DNA of 64,000 nt from Deltaproteobacteria bacterium. GTDB taxonomy: Bacteria; Myxococcota_A; UBA9160; UBA6930. The notes beneath the pieces are model-generated. The model worked only from the letters and a program-made list of their open reading frames with translations, was not told where the DNA came from and ran no database searches. The position numbers were made by a program, and so were the translations under genes. Where the stretch lies: contig JAJDAP010000108.1 in the NCBI GenBank assembly GCA_029261795.1, positions 20,915-84,914 on the forward strand, written 5' to 3'. Shown here one piece after another: positions 8,032 through 16,274 of this stretch (positions are counted from its first letter, which is position 1; each line of letters opens with the position of its first letter).

Positions 8032-9531
8032 ATGCTGACGCTGGCGGAACTGCGGCATCTGGTTCCCGTGCTGGCGGCCGCCCGGGTCGGAGCGCGCGTC
8101 GACAAGGTCGTCCAGAGCGATCCGACGGATCTGGTGTTGCATCTTTCTGGTGGGGGAGAGGGAGCAGCAGGGGATCGGATGCTGTTGCTCTTGTCGGCGA
8201 GCCCCAAGACGGCGCGCATCTCCCAACTTTCGCGGCCGCGGAAGGCACCGCCGCAGCCTCCCGGTTTAGCGCAGTACCTCAAGGCCCATATCGAAGGAGG
8301 GCGTCTTCGGGAGGTACGACTGGAGGGGGAAGATCGGCAGGTGCGGTTCTGCATCGATACCCGGGAAGGACGTTATTCGCTCCTGTTCTCGATCCTCGGG
8401 CCCCGGAGCAACCTCTACGCACTCGACGGCGACGATCGGGTCGTCGCCGCGGCACGGCCGCTTCAGGAGACCCGCCGGGACCTGGCCATGAACGCGCCCT
8501 GGCGCAATCCCGACGGCGGTCCGCCGAAGCAGGCGGAGGATCGCTTCGCCGCCGTCGCTGAAGATGCGCTTCTCGCCGAGATCGAAGTGCACTACGCCGA
8601 GGCGGAGGCCGAGACCGGGGAGCGGCAGCTTTCGAGTCGTCTCGCCAAGGCGCTGAAGAAGCAGAACGCGACGCTAGCGAAGAAGGTGCGGCTGCTGGAA
8701 GAGGACCTCGCTGTGGGAGCAGAGGCGTCGCGTTGGGAGCGGCTCGGCGAACTCCTGAAAACGCGGATTCGAGACGTGAAGCCCGGCATGAGCGAGATCG
8801 AGGTGCGGGACTTCGAGACGGGTGATCCTGCCACGGTCCCGCTCGAGCCGAAGCTCTCGCCACAGAAGAACCTCGAGCTGCTGTTCAAGAAGGCCCGCAA
8901 GGCCGAGAAGCGCGGGCGCAAGGCGGCCAACGACATCGATGCGGCCAAGGCACGGCTGGCTACCAACCAAGCGCTTCGTGAAGAGGTGGCCGGCGCCACG
9001 CTGGAACGAGTCGCCGAGATGAGCGCTGAACCGGACGTGGCGCGGCTGCTCGAGCGGTACTTCCCGGCGCCCAAGGTGACGGAGCGGGTCGCCAAGAAGA
9101 AGGTCTGGAAGGTGGGCAAGCAGGAGCTTTCCACTCGGCTCGTCCCGAAACGTTATGCCACCGAGTCCGGGCTGGAAGTCTGGGTGGGAAAGAACGACGA
9201 GGGGAACGACATCTTGACCACACGGCTCGCCCGGGGAAACGACCTCTTCTTCCATGTCGAAGGAGATCCCGGAAGCCACGTCGTCCTGCGCACCGAGGGC
9301 AAGGGCGAACCGGCGCACGAAACGCTCCTGGAGGCTGCCGAACTTGCGGCCAACTTCTCGAAAGCGAAGAACGCGGCCCGCGTCTCGATTCACATCGCCG
9401 AGATCAAGGACATCTCGAAACCGTCCGGCGCCAAGCCCGGCCTGGTCCATGTCCACCGCGGCCGGACGCTCCAGCTACGGCGCAGCGATGAACGGATGAA
9501 GCGGATCTTGGGAAATCGGATCGAGGAATAG
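8032..9531 (+). CDS. NFACT-family protein (RqcH/FbpA-like)
   Basis: It has 499 residues. The N-terminal NFACT-N domain shares a fold with MutM and contains the ILGPRSNLYAL segment near residue 125. A coiled-coil middle (about 190-310) is rich in Lys/Glu and includes ALKKQNATLAKKVRLLEEDL. The C-terminal NFACT-R domain (about 375-490) has WVGKNDEGND, HVEGDPGSHVVLR and SKPSGAKPGLVHV. RqcH/Rqc2 proteins bind stalled large ribosomal subunits and add alanine tails to the nascent chain for degradation. The family was first named from fibronectin-binding proteins, which is not relevant here. The start ATG 8032 lies 10 bp after mutM, suggesting a bicistronic unit. Confidence 0.85.
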   Translation: MLTLAELRHLVPVLAAARVGARVDKVVQSDPTDLVLHLSGGGEGAAGDRMLLLLSASPKTARISQLSRPRKAPPQPPGLAQYLKAHIEGGRLREVRLEGEDRQVRFCIDTREGRYSLLFSILGPRSNLYALDGDDRVVAAARPLQETRRDLAMNAPWRNPDGGPPKQAEDRFAAVAEDALLAEIEVHYAEAEAETGERQLSSRLAKALKKQNATLAKKVRLLEEDLAVGAEASRWERLGELLKTRIRDVKPGMSEIEVRDFETGDPATVPLEPKLSPQKNLELLFKKARKAEKRGRKAANDIDAAKARLATNQALREEVAGATLERVAEMSAEPDVARLLERYFPAPKVTERVAKKKVWKVGKQELSTRLVPKRYATESGLEVWVGKNDEGNDILTTRLARGNDLFFHVEGDPGSHVVLRTEGKGEPAHETLLEAAELAANFSKAKNAARVSIHIAEIKDISKPSGAKPGLVHVHRGRTLQLRRSDERMKRILGNRIEE

Positions 9532-9649
9532 CCTCCGCCTCGCTTCGAATTTCTCGCGATGGTGGCCTGGACGCCGGCAAGCGCTTTCCAGAGGGCCCTT
9601 CAAGCCCGGCACCGGGAACTCCGATACGCACGGCGTGCCGCAATCCAGC

Positions 9650-10664
9650 ATGATTCACGACCTCAAGACCCTGGTGCTCTCGTTCCATCCGGCCGTGGCG
9701 TTCGATACGCCCGAGGAGGCCCGGGTCGAGCAACTGGCAGACCGGGTCGCCGAGGAGCTGCGGATGCCGGTCTTCGTCTGGTCCGTGACGGGCGGCCTCG
9801 TCCAGAAGCCGACCGCGCACGCGAACCGGAGTACCGCCGATCCGATTGCCGTCCTCCAGCATCTCGCCGGCCTGACGGTCGAGGGAATCTTCCTGCTCAA
9901 GGACTTCGCGAAGTTCCTGGACGACCCGAGCGTGTGTCGCGCATTCCGCGATGCGGCCTCGAACCTCTCACACACCGCGTCCTCGATGTGGATTACCGGT
10001 GCGGGCCATGATTTCCCGCCGGATGCGGACGCCGAGATCGTGCACTTCGAAATGGCCCTTCCCGGCAAGAAGGAACTCGGCGAGGTCGTCGCCACGGTGG
10101 TGCGCTCGCTGCGCACGCGAATTGGCGCCACCGTCAGTCTCTCGAAGCCCGAGCTCGACCAGCTGTTGACGTCGCTCTCCGGGATGACCGCCAACCAGGT
10201 GCGTCAGGTGGTCGCGAGGCGTCTCCGAGCGCATCTTCGCCACCCTGCTGACCTGGCTGCAGGAGAAGAAGGAGTCCGTCTTCGTCGTCGCTACCGCCAA
10301 TGACGTCTTCAAGCTCCCGCCGGAACTGATGCGGAAGGGTCGCCTCGACGAGATCTTCTTCGTCGACCTTCCCGATGGCCAGGAGCGCGGCACGATCTTC
10401 CACATCCACCTGGAACGACGGAAGCAGGACGTCGCCGCTTTCGACATGGCATCCCTCGTCGGTGCGAGCGACAGCATGAGTGGCGCGGAGATCGAACAAG
10501 CCGTGATCGCGAGCCTCTACGGCGCGCTGCACGAGAAGAGGTCGCTCGACACCGAGATGATCCTCTGCGAACTGCGAAGCACAGTGCCTTTGTCCGTTTC
10601 GCGCTCGGAGGATCTCGACCGCCTGCGCGAACTCGCACGCGATCGCTTCGTCCCTGTTCGTTAG
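9650..10664 (+). pseudogene. Ycf46-like AAA ATPase, core-deleted pseudogene
   Basis: The first segment, from ATG 9650, reads MIHDLKTLVLSFHPAVAFDT, then VFVWSVTGGLVQ, then TVEGIFLLKDFAKFL and GMTANQVRQVV. This is the N-terminal half of the Ycf46/Ftsh-like ATPase family. Reading then jumps to another frame at about 10218, giving GVSERIFATLLTWLQE, VFVVATANDVFKLPPELMRK and the C-terminal lid with SGAEIEQAVIASLYGAL. The segment expected between them, about 170 residues with the Walker A (GxxGxGKS) and Walker B motifs, is absent, and the junction is also frameshifted (the first frame stops at 10303). It therefore cannot hydrolyse ATP. The decay looks like a single deletion between 10214 and 10218. 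Confidence 0.85.
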
Positions 10665-10698
10665 TTCACGGGCGTCCCGGCTCGAGCCTCGTGCTAGG

Positions 10699-11688
10699 TC
10701 AGGAGTGCGCGCGCCAAACCGTGAAGCTCGCGGTACCCGCCACTTCTTCGGCGACGCCGAACCCGCACAACATTCGCCCCACCGGCACCGTACGTTGAGC
10801 CACGATCCACAAGTCGCCCCCCGACCGGAGCCGCTGCGCGGCGTCGCGGCAGAGGGCACGCACGATCTCGTAGTGCTGGTCCCGGCCGGTGTGGATCGGC
10901 GGATTGCTGACGATCCGGTCGAATCGAAGCTCGGCTGGAAGCGCGCCGAGACCATCGCCTGCATGGAGCCTGGCTCGAGGTAGGTTCCGCCGGGTGGCTT
11001 CGAGCGCGAGCGGGTCGACGTCGAGCGCATGGAGTTCGAGCCCGGGATCGAGGCTCGCCAGGTACATCCCGACCACTCCGGCACCGCAGCCGAAATCGAG
11101 GATCCGGGAATCGGCTTCGACCGCCGTCAGCGCCGAGAGCAAGAGCGCCGTAGCCGGGTCGAGATGCCCGTGGGCGAACAAGCCCGGGAACGAGACCCAC
11201 GAAGCCTCCCCGTTCGGGAAGCTCCCGTGCGCGCTCTCCATCCAGTCGTCGAGTGAACCGCGGAAGCCGACGCCGCCGCGGATCGTCCCGTGCCACACAC
11301 GACAGTGTCGGCGTGCGTCGAGGGTCCGCAGGTTCTCGGCAACCTCGCTGAGCCCTTTGTCAGCGGAGCGGATGCCTTCGTCGTTGGCACCGACCACGAG
11401 CAGGGGTGCCCCTGGTTCCGTGCGGGCGGCGATGGCGTGAAGCGCCATCTGGAAGGCTTCGCGCCCCTTCGGTAAGCGCACGATCGCGGCATTGCCGTGT
11501 CCCTCGCTGGGCCAGGCAGTCCCCTCGGCCCCGTAACGCTTCCAGGAAAGGATCGACGCGGTCTCCCGCACGGCGGCCTCGAGCCGCCCACTCACATCGC
11601 CGGCCACCCAGACAGGACCGACAAGGCCGAGTTCGGGGAGGACGCCCGCGACGACTTCGGCCGCCCCGGTCTCTCGGTCTTTCTTCAC
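10699..11688 (-). CDS. RsmC-like class I SAM-dependent rRNA methyltransferase
   Basis: There are 329 residues. The C-terminal half is a class I methyltransferase: motif I is ILDFGCGAGVVGMYLA near residue 195, and the catalytic motif SNPPIHTG near 260 is the NPPFH-like signature of RsmC/RlmG enzymes that make m2G in ribosomal RNA. The N-terminal half resembles the degenerate methyltransferase-like domain of RsmC. By family it should modify guanine N2, most likely 16S rRNA G1207, but RlmG-type activity cannot be excluded. The start is GTG at 11688, 7 bp downstream of the preceding gene's stop, with the same direction as the porin-to-NUDIX run. Confidence 0.82.
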   Translation of the reverse strand: MKKDRETGAAEVVAGVLPELGLVGPVWVAGDVSGRLEAAVRETASILSWKRYGAEGTAWPSEGHGNAAIVRLPKGREAFQMALHAIAARTEPGAPLLVVGANDEGIRSADKGLSEVAENLRTLDARRHCRVWHGTIRGGVGFRGSLDDWMESAHGSFPNGEASWVSFPGLFAHGHLDPATALLLSALTAVEADSRILDFGCGAGVVGMYLASLDPGLELHALDVDPLALEATRRNLPRARLHAGDGLGALPAELRFDRIVSNPPIHTGRDQHYEIVRALCRDAAQRLRSGGDLWIVAQRTVPVGRMLCGFGVAEEVAGTASFTVWRAHS

Positions 11689-11695
11689 CGTCGCG

Positions 11696-12145
11696 TCAGG
11701 CCGTCCAGACCCGCTTCTCGACGGTTCCGAACATACGCGAGTGCTCGACGCGAGTGGGTGTTATGCGAATGGCGGCATAGCCTTCGGAGCCGGGCCCGTC
11801 CGGCCAGAACTGGGCAAGGTCATAATCGAGCACATCCCACACGTGCTTGCGCGTGGCCTCATCCGTCAGGATCTCGGCCTTGCCGCGAACCAGGATGTGG
11901 ACGAACTCGGGCGGAGCCACCTGGTACTGGATATCGACGACGGGCGTCTCTGCGATCTGCAGTGCCTTGGGCGACGTCGGGTCCGTGGCGAACCAGAGTG
12001 TTTCGCCTTCCCAGGTGGGATGAACCAACCGAACGCGCGGTTCGCCGTCGCGGACGGTTGCCACGGCGCCCCACACGGCGGCCCGACAAGCGGTGTCCAC
12101 GTCCTTGAAGAATGTACTGCGTTCGCTTTCGCTGACCTTGCTCAT
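11696..12145 (-). CDS. Pyridoxamine 5'-phosphate oxidase-like FMN-binding protein
   Basis: The 149-residue protein has the split-barrel fold pattern of PNPOx-like flavoproteins: a strand GAVATVRDGEPRVRLVHPTW, then LWFATDPTSPKALQI, and VDIQYQVAPPEFVHILVRGK. Such small homologues bind FMN, F420 or heme, and many are not pyridoxamine oxidases. Residues unique to PdxH (long C-terminus) are absent. A start at ATG 12145 gives MSKVSESERSTFFKDVDTAC. It lies between the NUDIX gene (33 bp gap) and the RsmC-like gene. Being downstream of ApbE and a flavoprotein hints at flavin use, but that is context only. Confidence 0.75.
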   Translation of the reverse strand: MSKVSESERSTFFKDVDTACRAAVWGAVATVRDGEPRVRLVHPTWEGETLWFATDPTSPKALQIAETPVVDIQYQVAPPEFVHILVRGKAEILTDEATRKHVWDVLDYDLAQFWPDGPGSEGYAAIRITPTRVEHSRMFGTVEKRVWTA

Positions 12146-12178
12146 GGATCGATCCCTTCTGGTTGACCGGCCACCGTA

Positions 12179-12685
12179 TCACAGGCCAGCTTCAAGGGGC
12201 CGCAGACCCTGGCCGAGCATGGTGCGAAGCGGCGGCCAGAGTTCCAGCTTCGAGAGTGCCTGCAGAGGGACGAATTCGGCGCCGACGATTTCACGTCGGT
12301 CGAAAGCGATCGTACCTGTGGTGTCCGCCTCCTGACACGCGAAGACGTGCACGTGATCTTCCATGTGCGAATGCTCGACGATCCAGCTGCCAAGGTTGCT
12401 GAGGGCTTCCGGATCGATCTCGAGACCGGTCTCCTCCTGGAGCTCACGGGCGGCTGCGTCGCGTGGATCCTCACCCCGTTCGACCCGGCCACCCGGTGTC
12501 GACTGCCACGGGTGGTAGCTGGTCTGGACCAACAACAGGGCGTCGCCACGCCAGACGAACACCGTGGCACCCCTCACGGTCGGGTGGGTCAAGTGTGCCC
12601 AGGCCCCGAACGTCTTGGAGGCGAGCCGATACGCGGTCCGAACCATCGCATCCACGCTCACCAGGCGCTCGGTACTTCGAGCCAT
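12179..12685 (-). CDS. NUDIX hydrolase
   Basis: The 168-residue protein contains the complete NUDIX box GX5EX7REUXEEXGU: it begins GGRVERGEDP, continues with RDAAARELQEETGL near residue 72-95, and carries the Glu ligands for Mg2+. NUDIX enzymes cleave nucleoside diphosphates linked to another moiety; the substrate is unknown. The start at ATG 12685 overlaps the end of apbE by 28 bp. A GTG at 12661 would give the common 4-bp GTGA overlap with apbE's stop and is an alternative start eight codons in. Given apbE next door, FAD or other dinucleotides are possible substrates, but this is speculation. Confidence 0.85.
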   Translation of the reverse strand: MARSTERLVSVDAMVRTAYRLASKTFGAWAHLTHPTVRGATVFVWRGDALLLVQTSYHPWQSTPGGRVERGEDPRDAAARELQEETGLEIDPEALSNLGSWIVEHSHMEDHVHVFACQEADTTGTIAFDRREIVGAEFVPLQALSKLELWPPLRTMLGQGLRPLEAGL

Positions 12686-13656
12686 TCGAGATCGGGGAAA
12701 TCATCACTCACTGTGAGCGAGCCGCCATCGACGACCATCACGTCTACGCCAGCGGTCGTGGCATCGATGACGCCCTCGGTACCCCGGACCAACAACGCGG
12801 TACTCCACGCCTCAGCGGTGGCGCCGGACGTCCCGATCGCGATCGAAACCACCTCATGGCTCACCGGCCAGCCGGTCCGGGGATCGATGACGTGTCCAAA
12901 CTGCTGGGCTCCGATCGGATAGGTCTGGCCGAGGCTCGCCGAGACGGAGGCGTGGGCGTCGCTCAGTGAGAGTACGCCGAGGCGTCGCTCGCCAGCGCCT
13001 ACCAACACCCGCCATGTCGGTGCGTCGAGAGGCGTCCCCAACGCGAGCAGGCTCGATCCCCCGAAATTGAGCAGCGCGCGGTCGGCACCTTGCTCGCGTA
13101 GCCACGATTCGACCTGCTCGAGGGCCCATCCCTTGGCGAGGCCGCCGAGATCGATGGAGGTTCCCGGTGTCAGCGTGACGAAGCCCTCTTCGAGGATGAT
13201 TCGGCTCGTGCCGACACGAGATCGTGTCGTTGCGAGATTCTCTTCGTCGGGGAGCTCGTTCGCAAGCGATTGCTCGCGCCATAGGGCGATCAATGGGCCC
13301 ACGGTCACATCGAAGGCGCCATCCGTTTCGCTGGCGAGGCGCTTCGCGTCGGAGAGGATTCCGATGACCGTCGGGCCTGCGGGCAGCCGAGCACCCGCCT
13401 CGAGGGCGGATCGATTCAATCGAGAGATCGTGCTCTCGGGCTCCCAGCGACTAACGAGCCGTTCGATCGCGTCGATCTGCTCGAAGCATCCGTCGATCCA
13501 TCGCCGACCCGTTACCTCGTCCGGTGCGATGACGGTGATCTCGAGAACCGTCCCCATCGAGGGTCGTCCTTCGCGGAGCACGACCGGCGTCTGAAGCGCG
13601 GTGCAACAAAGGAGCGCGGTCAGCGCGATCACCAGCGGCACGGCGCGACCGCTCAA
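12658..13656 (-). CDS. apbE: ApbE-family FAD:protein FMN transferase, probable lipoprotein
   Basis: This 332-residue protein covalently attaches FMN from FAD to Thr/Ser in target flavoproteins outside the cytoplasm. Visible landmarks are SMGTVLEITVIA near residue 35, the Mg/FAD site DLGGLAKGWALEQVE near 183, LLNFGGSSLLALG near 212, and GHVIDPRTGWPVS near 265. The N-terminus has a hydrophobic stretch followed by two cysteines (LVIALTALLCCTAL), a probable lipobox. The start is TTG at 13656, overlapping the upstream stop by 4 bp (TTGA); GTG at 13641 or 13632 are alternatives. A likely substrate lies two genes upstream, the FMN-binding protein at 14179-14769. Confidence 0.9.
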   Translation of the reverse strand: MSGRAVPLVIALTALLCCTALQTPVVLREGRPSMGTVLEITVIAPDEVTGRRWIDGCFEQIDAIERLVSRWEPESTISRLNRSALEAGARLPAGPTVIGILSDAKRLASETDGAFDVTVGPLIALWREQSLANELPDEENLATTRSRVGTSRIILEEGFVTLTPGTSIDLGGLAKGWALEQVESWLREQGADRALLNFGGSSLLALGTPLDAPTWRVLVGAGERRLGVLSLSDAHASVSASLGQTYPIGAQQFGHVIDPRTGWPVSHEVVSIAIGTSGATAEAWSTALLVRGTEGVIDATTAGVDVMVVDGGSLTVSDDFPDLEWLEVPSAW

Positions 13657-14165
13657 AGATCCGGCCGCTCGCCGCTTTGATAGTTCTTCGAGTTTCCGCG
13701 GAAGACCGACCACAGCGCGAGCGCCACCAGGGCGGCCAGGCTGGTCTGCAGTGCGAGAAAACCGAGAATCTTGGTCCAGGCGAAGAGCGGATGAACGAAG
13801 CGGATCAGCCAGCTCGAGCCTTCGTCGACCAGGGCAGAGAGGAACGGCAGTACGATCAGCCAGGCCTTGATCCGGTTCGAGAGTGGGATGAAGAGCACCA
13901 GATGCGTGAGCACGAGTAGCAACATCCCCATCGCGAATAGATGGAAGTGCGAGACCTCGAGCAGGCCCTGATAGGAGCGCGGCTGTCTGAAGCTCTCGTC
14001 GTCGCCGAGGTAGTAGGTCGTCACGGATTCCGGTGTGAGCGACATCTTCTCGAAGTAGAGCAGGCTGTTGGTCAGCCAGAGGCCGGCGACGTAGACGCAA
14101 TAGAGAACCACGATCGTCTGGAGCAGCCGGTTGCGGCTCCACTCCCCGGTCACGACGAATCGCAA
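13653..14165 (-). CDS. Four-helix integral membrane protein with conserved-type histidines
   Basis: There are 170 residues with four hydrophobic segments: about 14-38, 67-92, 98-115 and 128-152. The second segment contains SHFHLFAMGMLLLVLTHLVL, with three histidines within 20 residues. A further His in a later segment lies in RFVHPLFAWTK. Such His-rich membrane helices commonly hold b-type heme, but this is inferred from pattern, and the protein is not assigned to a named family. It sits between the FMN-binding protein (13 bp gap) and ApbE (4-bp overlap), so the three are almost certainly co-translated. It probably moves electrons across the inner membrane to or from the periplasmic flavoprotein. 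Confidence 0.72.
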   Translation of the reverse strand: MRFVVTGEWSRNRLLQTIVVLYCVYVAGLWLTNSLLYFEKMSLTPESVTTYYLGDDESFRQPRSYQGLLEVSHFHLFAMGMLLLVLTHLVLFIPLSNRIKAWLIVLPFLSALVDEGSSWLIRFVHPLFAWTKILGFLALQTSLAALVALALWSVFRGNSKNYQSGERPDL

Positions 14166-14178
14166 GCGCCAGGTCCCG

Positions 14179-14769
14179 CTATTGGCCGCCGGCAGCGAGA
14201 CCGGTGGGAGAGGGCGCCGCGGCTACTTCCGGAGCACCCACGAACGCCTCGTAGAGGGCCAGCGCGCGACGGACACCGCTGGTGACGGCGCGAGAGGAGA
14301 GCGTTGCGCCGGCGATCCCGTGGATCTCGCCCCCGAGGCTGAGCGCGGAATCGAGACGCCGATCGTCGAACTGCGCCAGCCAGCGCTCCGGCGGCATGAA
14401 TTCGCGGGGTTCGTAGAAGGCGAGGATGCGTGTGTCGACCACCTTGCCGCCGGGGTCGAGGACGACCAGGAACGCCTCCGGAAACGTGCGCACGGTGTGC
14501 ACATCGATGATCGCGTAGCCGATGACCTGCCCATCCTTGTGGGCCGTGTGTATCGTCGCGAGGCGACTCTCCAGTTGCCCATGGGCGCGCTCTTCGATCC
14601 TGGCAGCCTGAAGATCGTCGAGCATGAGCGTGCGGCGTTCGATCGAATCCGCCGCGGGAAAGGCCTGCTCGAGTGCTTCGCGCTTCGATGCGAAGACCTC
14701 GGCCCCCGCCGTGTTTGCAACCACGACGAGAGCCAAGACGAGCCAGAGCCCTTGCACGCTAGAACGCAA
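14179..14769 (-). CDS. Periplasmic FMN-binding domain protein (ApbE substrate)
   Basis: The 196-residue protein has a signal peptide (SSVQGLWLVLALVVVANTAG) and a C-terminal FMN-binding domain like those of NqrC and RnfG. The flavinylation motif AGATLSS near residues 153-159, preceded by GGEIHG, matches the S/A-G-A-T-x-T/S consensus where ApbE attaches FMN. The mid-protein segment VIGYAIIDVHTVRTFPEAFL is the family's central sheet. The start is TTG at 14769, with GGGAG 6 nt upstream and an Arg in the n-region; GTG 14757 is the alternative. It overlaps the porin's 3' end by 11 bp. An exported, covalently flavinylated electron carrier is the most likely identity. Confidence 0.85.
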   Translation of the reverse strand: MRSSVQGLWLVLALVVVANTAGAEVFASKREALEQAFPAADSIERRTLMLDDLQAARIEERAHGQLESRLATIHTAHKDGQVIGYAIIDVHTVRTFPEAFLVVLDPGGKVVDTRILAFYEPREFMPPERWLAQFDDRRLDSALSLGGEIHGIAGATLSSRAVTSGVRRALALYEAFVGAPEVAAAPSPTGLAAGGQ

Positions 14770-16135
14770 ATCCGACTCCCAGCGCCAGTTCGTCGGGGCG
14801 CGTTCCGCTACGTGCAGTGAGGTTCCGGTACTCGAGCTTGATGACGACATTCGGGTGCGGGTAGTAGTTCACGCCGCTCGTGTACACCCAGTAGGCACGA
14901 TTCCGGTTGGCGGTGAAGCCACTGGGGACGTTGAACTGGGTATCGACGTACTCGAAGCGTGCGAAGGGTTCGAGCGACTTGTCCTCGTTGCCGAACAAGC
15001 GCGGCCAGACGTCGTAGGCGACCTCGGCGTAGGCGCCGAGCATGTCCTCGGCGATCGGCGCGGTGCTGGAACGGCCCAAGGAGGCGTTGAAATCGGAAGC
15101 CTCGTCGAGGTGGGTGTAGGCCGCGAGCAGCCGCGCACTCAAGGGCCCGTCGCGATACTGGAGGTGGCCTTCGGTGATGTAGAGACGTGCGTCCGCGATC
15201 GACTTTCCGTCGGCGGTGGCGCCACCGGTCGCCAGGCCGAGGCCCGTGTCCTGGTCGACTTCGCCCACGTAGAAGGAGCCGCCGAATTCGAGGCCGGGAA
15301 TCGATTCGGGGCTGTAGTCGCCCCGGACCACGATGGCGAGGTCTTCGGCGAGGGCGTGGTTGCCCTTCTGCCGCGCACTCCGGAATCCGGAATCGCTGAA
15401 GCGCGCACCGTTGAAACCGGTCATCACGTAGGCGCGGTACTCGAAGTTCTCGCCGAGTTGGCCGAAGATGCCGGCGCCCATGTTGCGCCAGGTGCTCGGG
15501 ATGATGCGGGTCTCGACCTCGGGCCGTCTGACGCCGTAGAAGAAGGGCGGTTCGTGGATCTCGTTGACGAAGCCCACAGGCGCGAGCATCAGCCCGGCCC
15601 GGAAGTTCAATTCCGGCTTGTAGAAGAAATCGAGGGATGCGAGTTCGACCGACGCGCTGCCGCTGCCTTCGCCGTTCTTCACGTCGCTCGTCGTACCATG
15701 CTCGAACTCGATCTCAGAGTTGAACACGATGCTCTCGTTGAACTTGTACCCGAAGTAGAGCACCGTGCGGAGCGCGTCTGCACGGTCGAGTTCCGGCCCC
15801 GGGCCTTCGCCACTGACGATGTTCGTGTAGTTGTACTCGCCGTAGCCGCCAATGCTCAGTCCACGGTCGATACCGTAGATCTTCGATGCGGCGGGTCCGA
15901 AGCCGTAGGAACCGGCTAGTTCCTTGTCTTCGGGGACCGCGACCTGGGTACGTACCCTGGACAACTCATCGGCCAGGATCTGGACCTGCTTCTCGAGTTG
16001 CTGGATGCGATCGTCGCGGGCGATGGCACCCTCGGATTCGGCGAGAGCGGGGGCCGCGCAGGCGACGCCGATCAGGATCGGCAGCCGCACCACGAGGCGT
16101 CGAAGCGTACAGGAGAGGATAGACGGGCAGGACAT
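14759..16135 (-). CDS. Outer-membrane porin-like beta-barrel protein
   Basis: There are 458 residues with a signal peptide (cleavage after APALA near residue 33) and a short coiled-coil after it (RIQQLEKQVQILADELSRV), as in OprP-type porins. The rest is a series of amphipathic strands rich in Tyr/Phe/Gly, ending in GVGFAF with the terminal Phe needed for BAM insertion. It is the first gene of the leftward cluster with the flavoprotein, membrane protein and ApbE. The substrate is not known. An anion or metal channel that feeds or drains a periplasmic flavin reductase is one reading; a generic porin is equally possible. A palindrome lies 33-57 bp upstream of the start. Confidence 0.85.
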   Translation of the reverse strand: MSCPSILSCTLRRLVVRLPILIGVACAAPALAESEGAIARDDRIQQLEKQVQILADELSRVRTQVAVPEDKELAGSYGFGPAASKIYGIDRGLSIGGYGEYNYTNIVSGEGPGPELDRADALRTVLYFGYKFNESIVFNSEIEFEHGTTSDVKNGEGSGSASVELASLDFFYKPELNFRAGLMLAPVGFVNEIHEPPFFYGVRRPEVETRIIPSTWRNMGAGIFGQLGENFEYRAYVMTGFNGARFSDSGFRSARQKGNHALAEDLAIVVRGDYSPESIPGLEFGGSFYVGEVDQDTGLGLATGGATADGKSIADARLYITEGHLQYRDGPLSARLLAAYTHLDEASDFNASLGRSSTAPIAEDMLGAYAEVAYDVWPRLFGNEDKSLEPFARFEYVDTQFNVPSGFTANRNRAYWVYTSGVNYYPHPNVVIKLEYRNLTARSGTRPDELALGVGFAF

Positions 16136-16167
16136 CTGAGATTTCTAGGCGCTGGGAGGGAAATGAA

Positions 16168-16192
16168 ATTGAAATTGGTGTTCAATTTCAAT
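16168..16192. promoter_or_regulatory. Perfect 10-bp inverted repeat upstream of the porin operon
   Basis: ATTGAAATTG (16168-16177), a 5-base spacer GTGTT, and CAATTTCAAT (16183-16192) form a perfect palindrome. It is 33 bp upstream of the porin start codon, in an AT-rich patch unlike its surroundings. Spacing and symmetry suit a dimeric repressor or activator. The obvious local candidate, the LuxR-type gene at 16275-17102, is broken, so the current regulator may lie elsewhere. Confidence 0.6.
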
Positions 16193-16274
16193 GAATCCCT
16201 ACCATACCCGAGAACGACCCCTCCGCAAGCCAGCCCAGCGGCGAAAATCGATCGGCGAGCGTGGCCGCCTGCTG

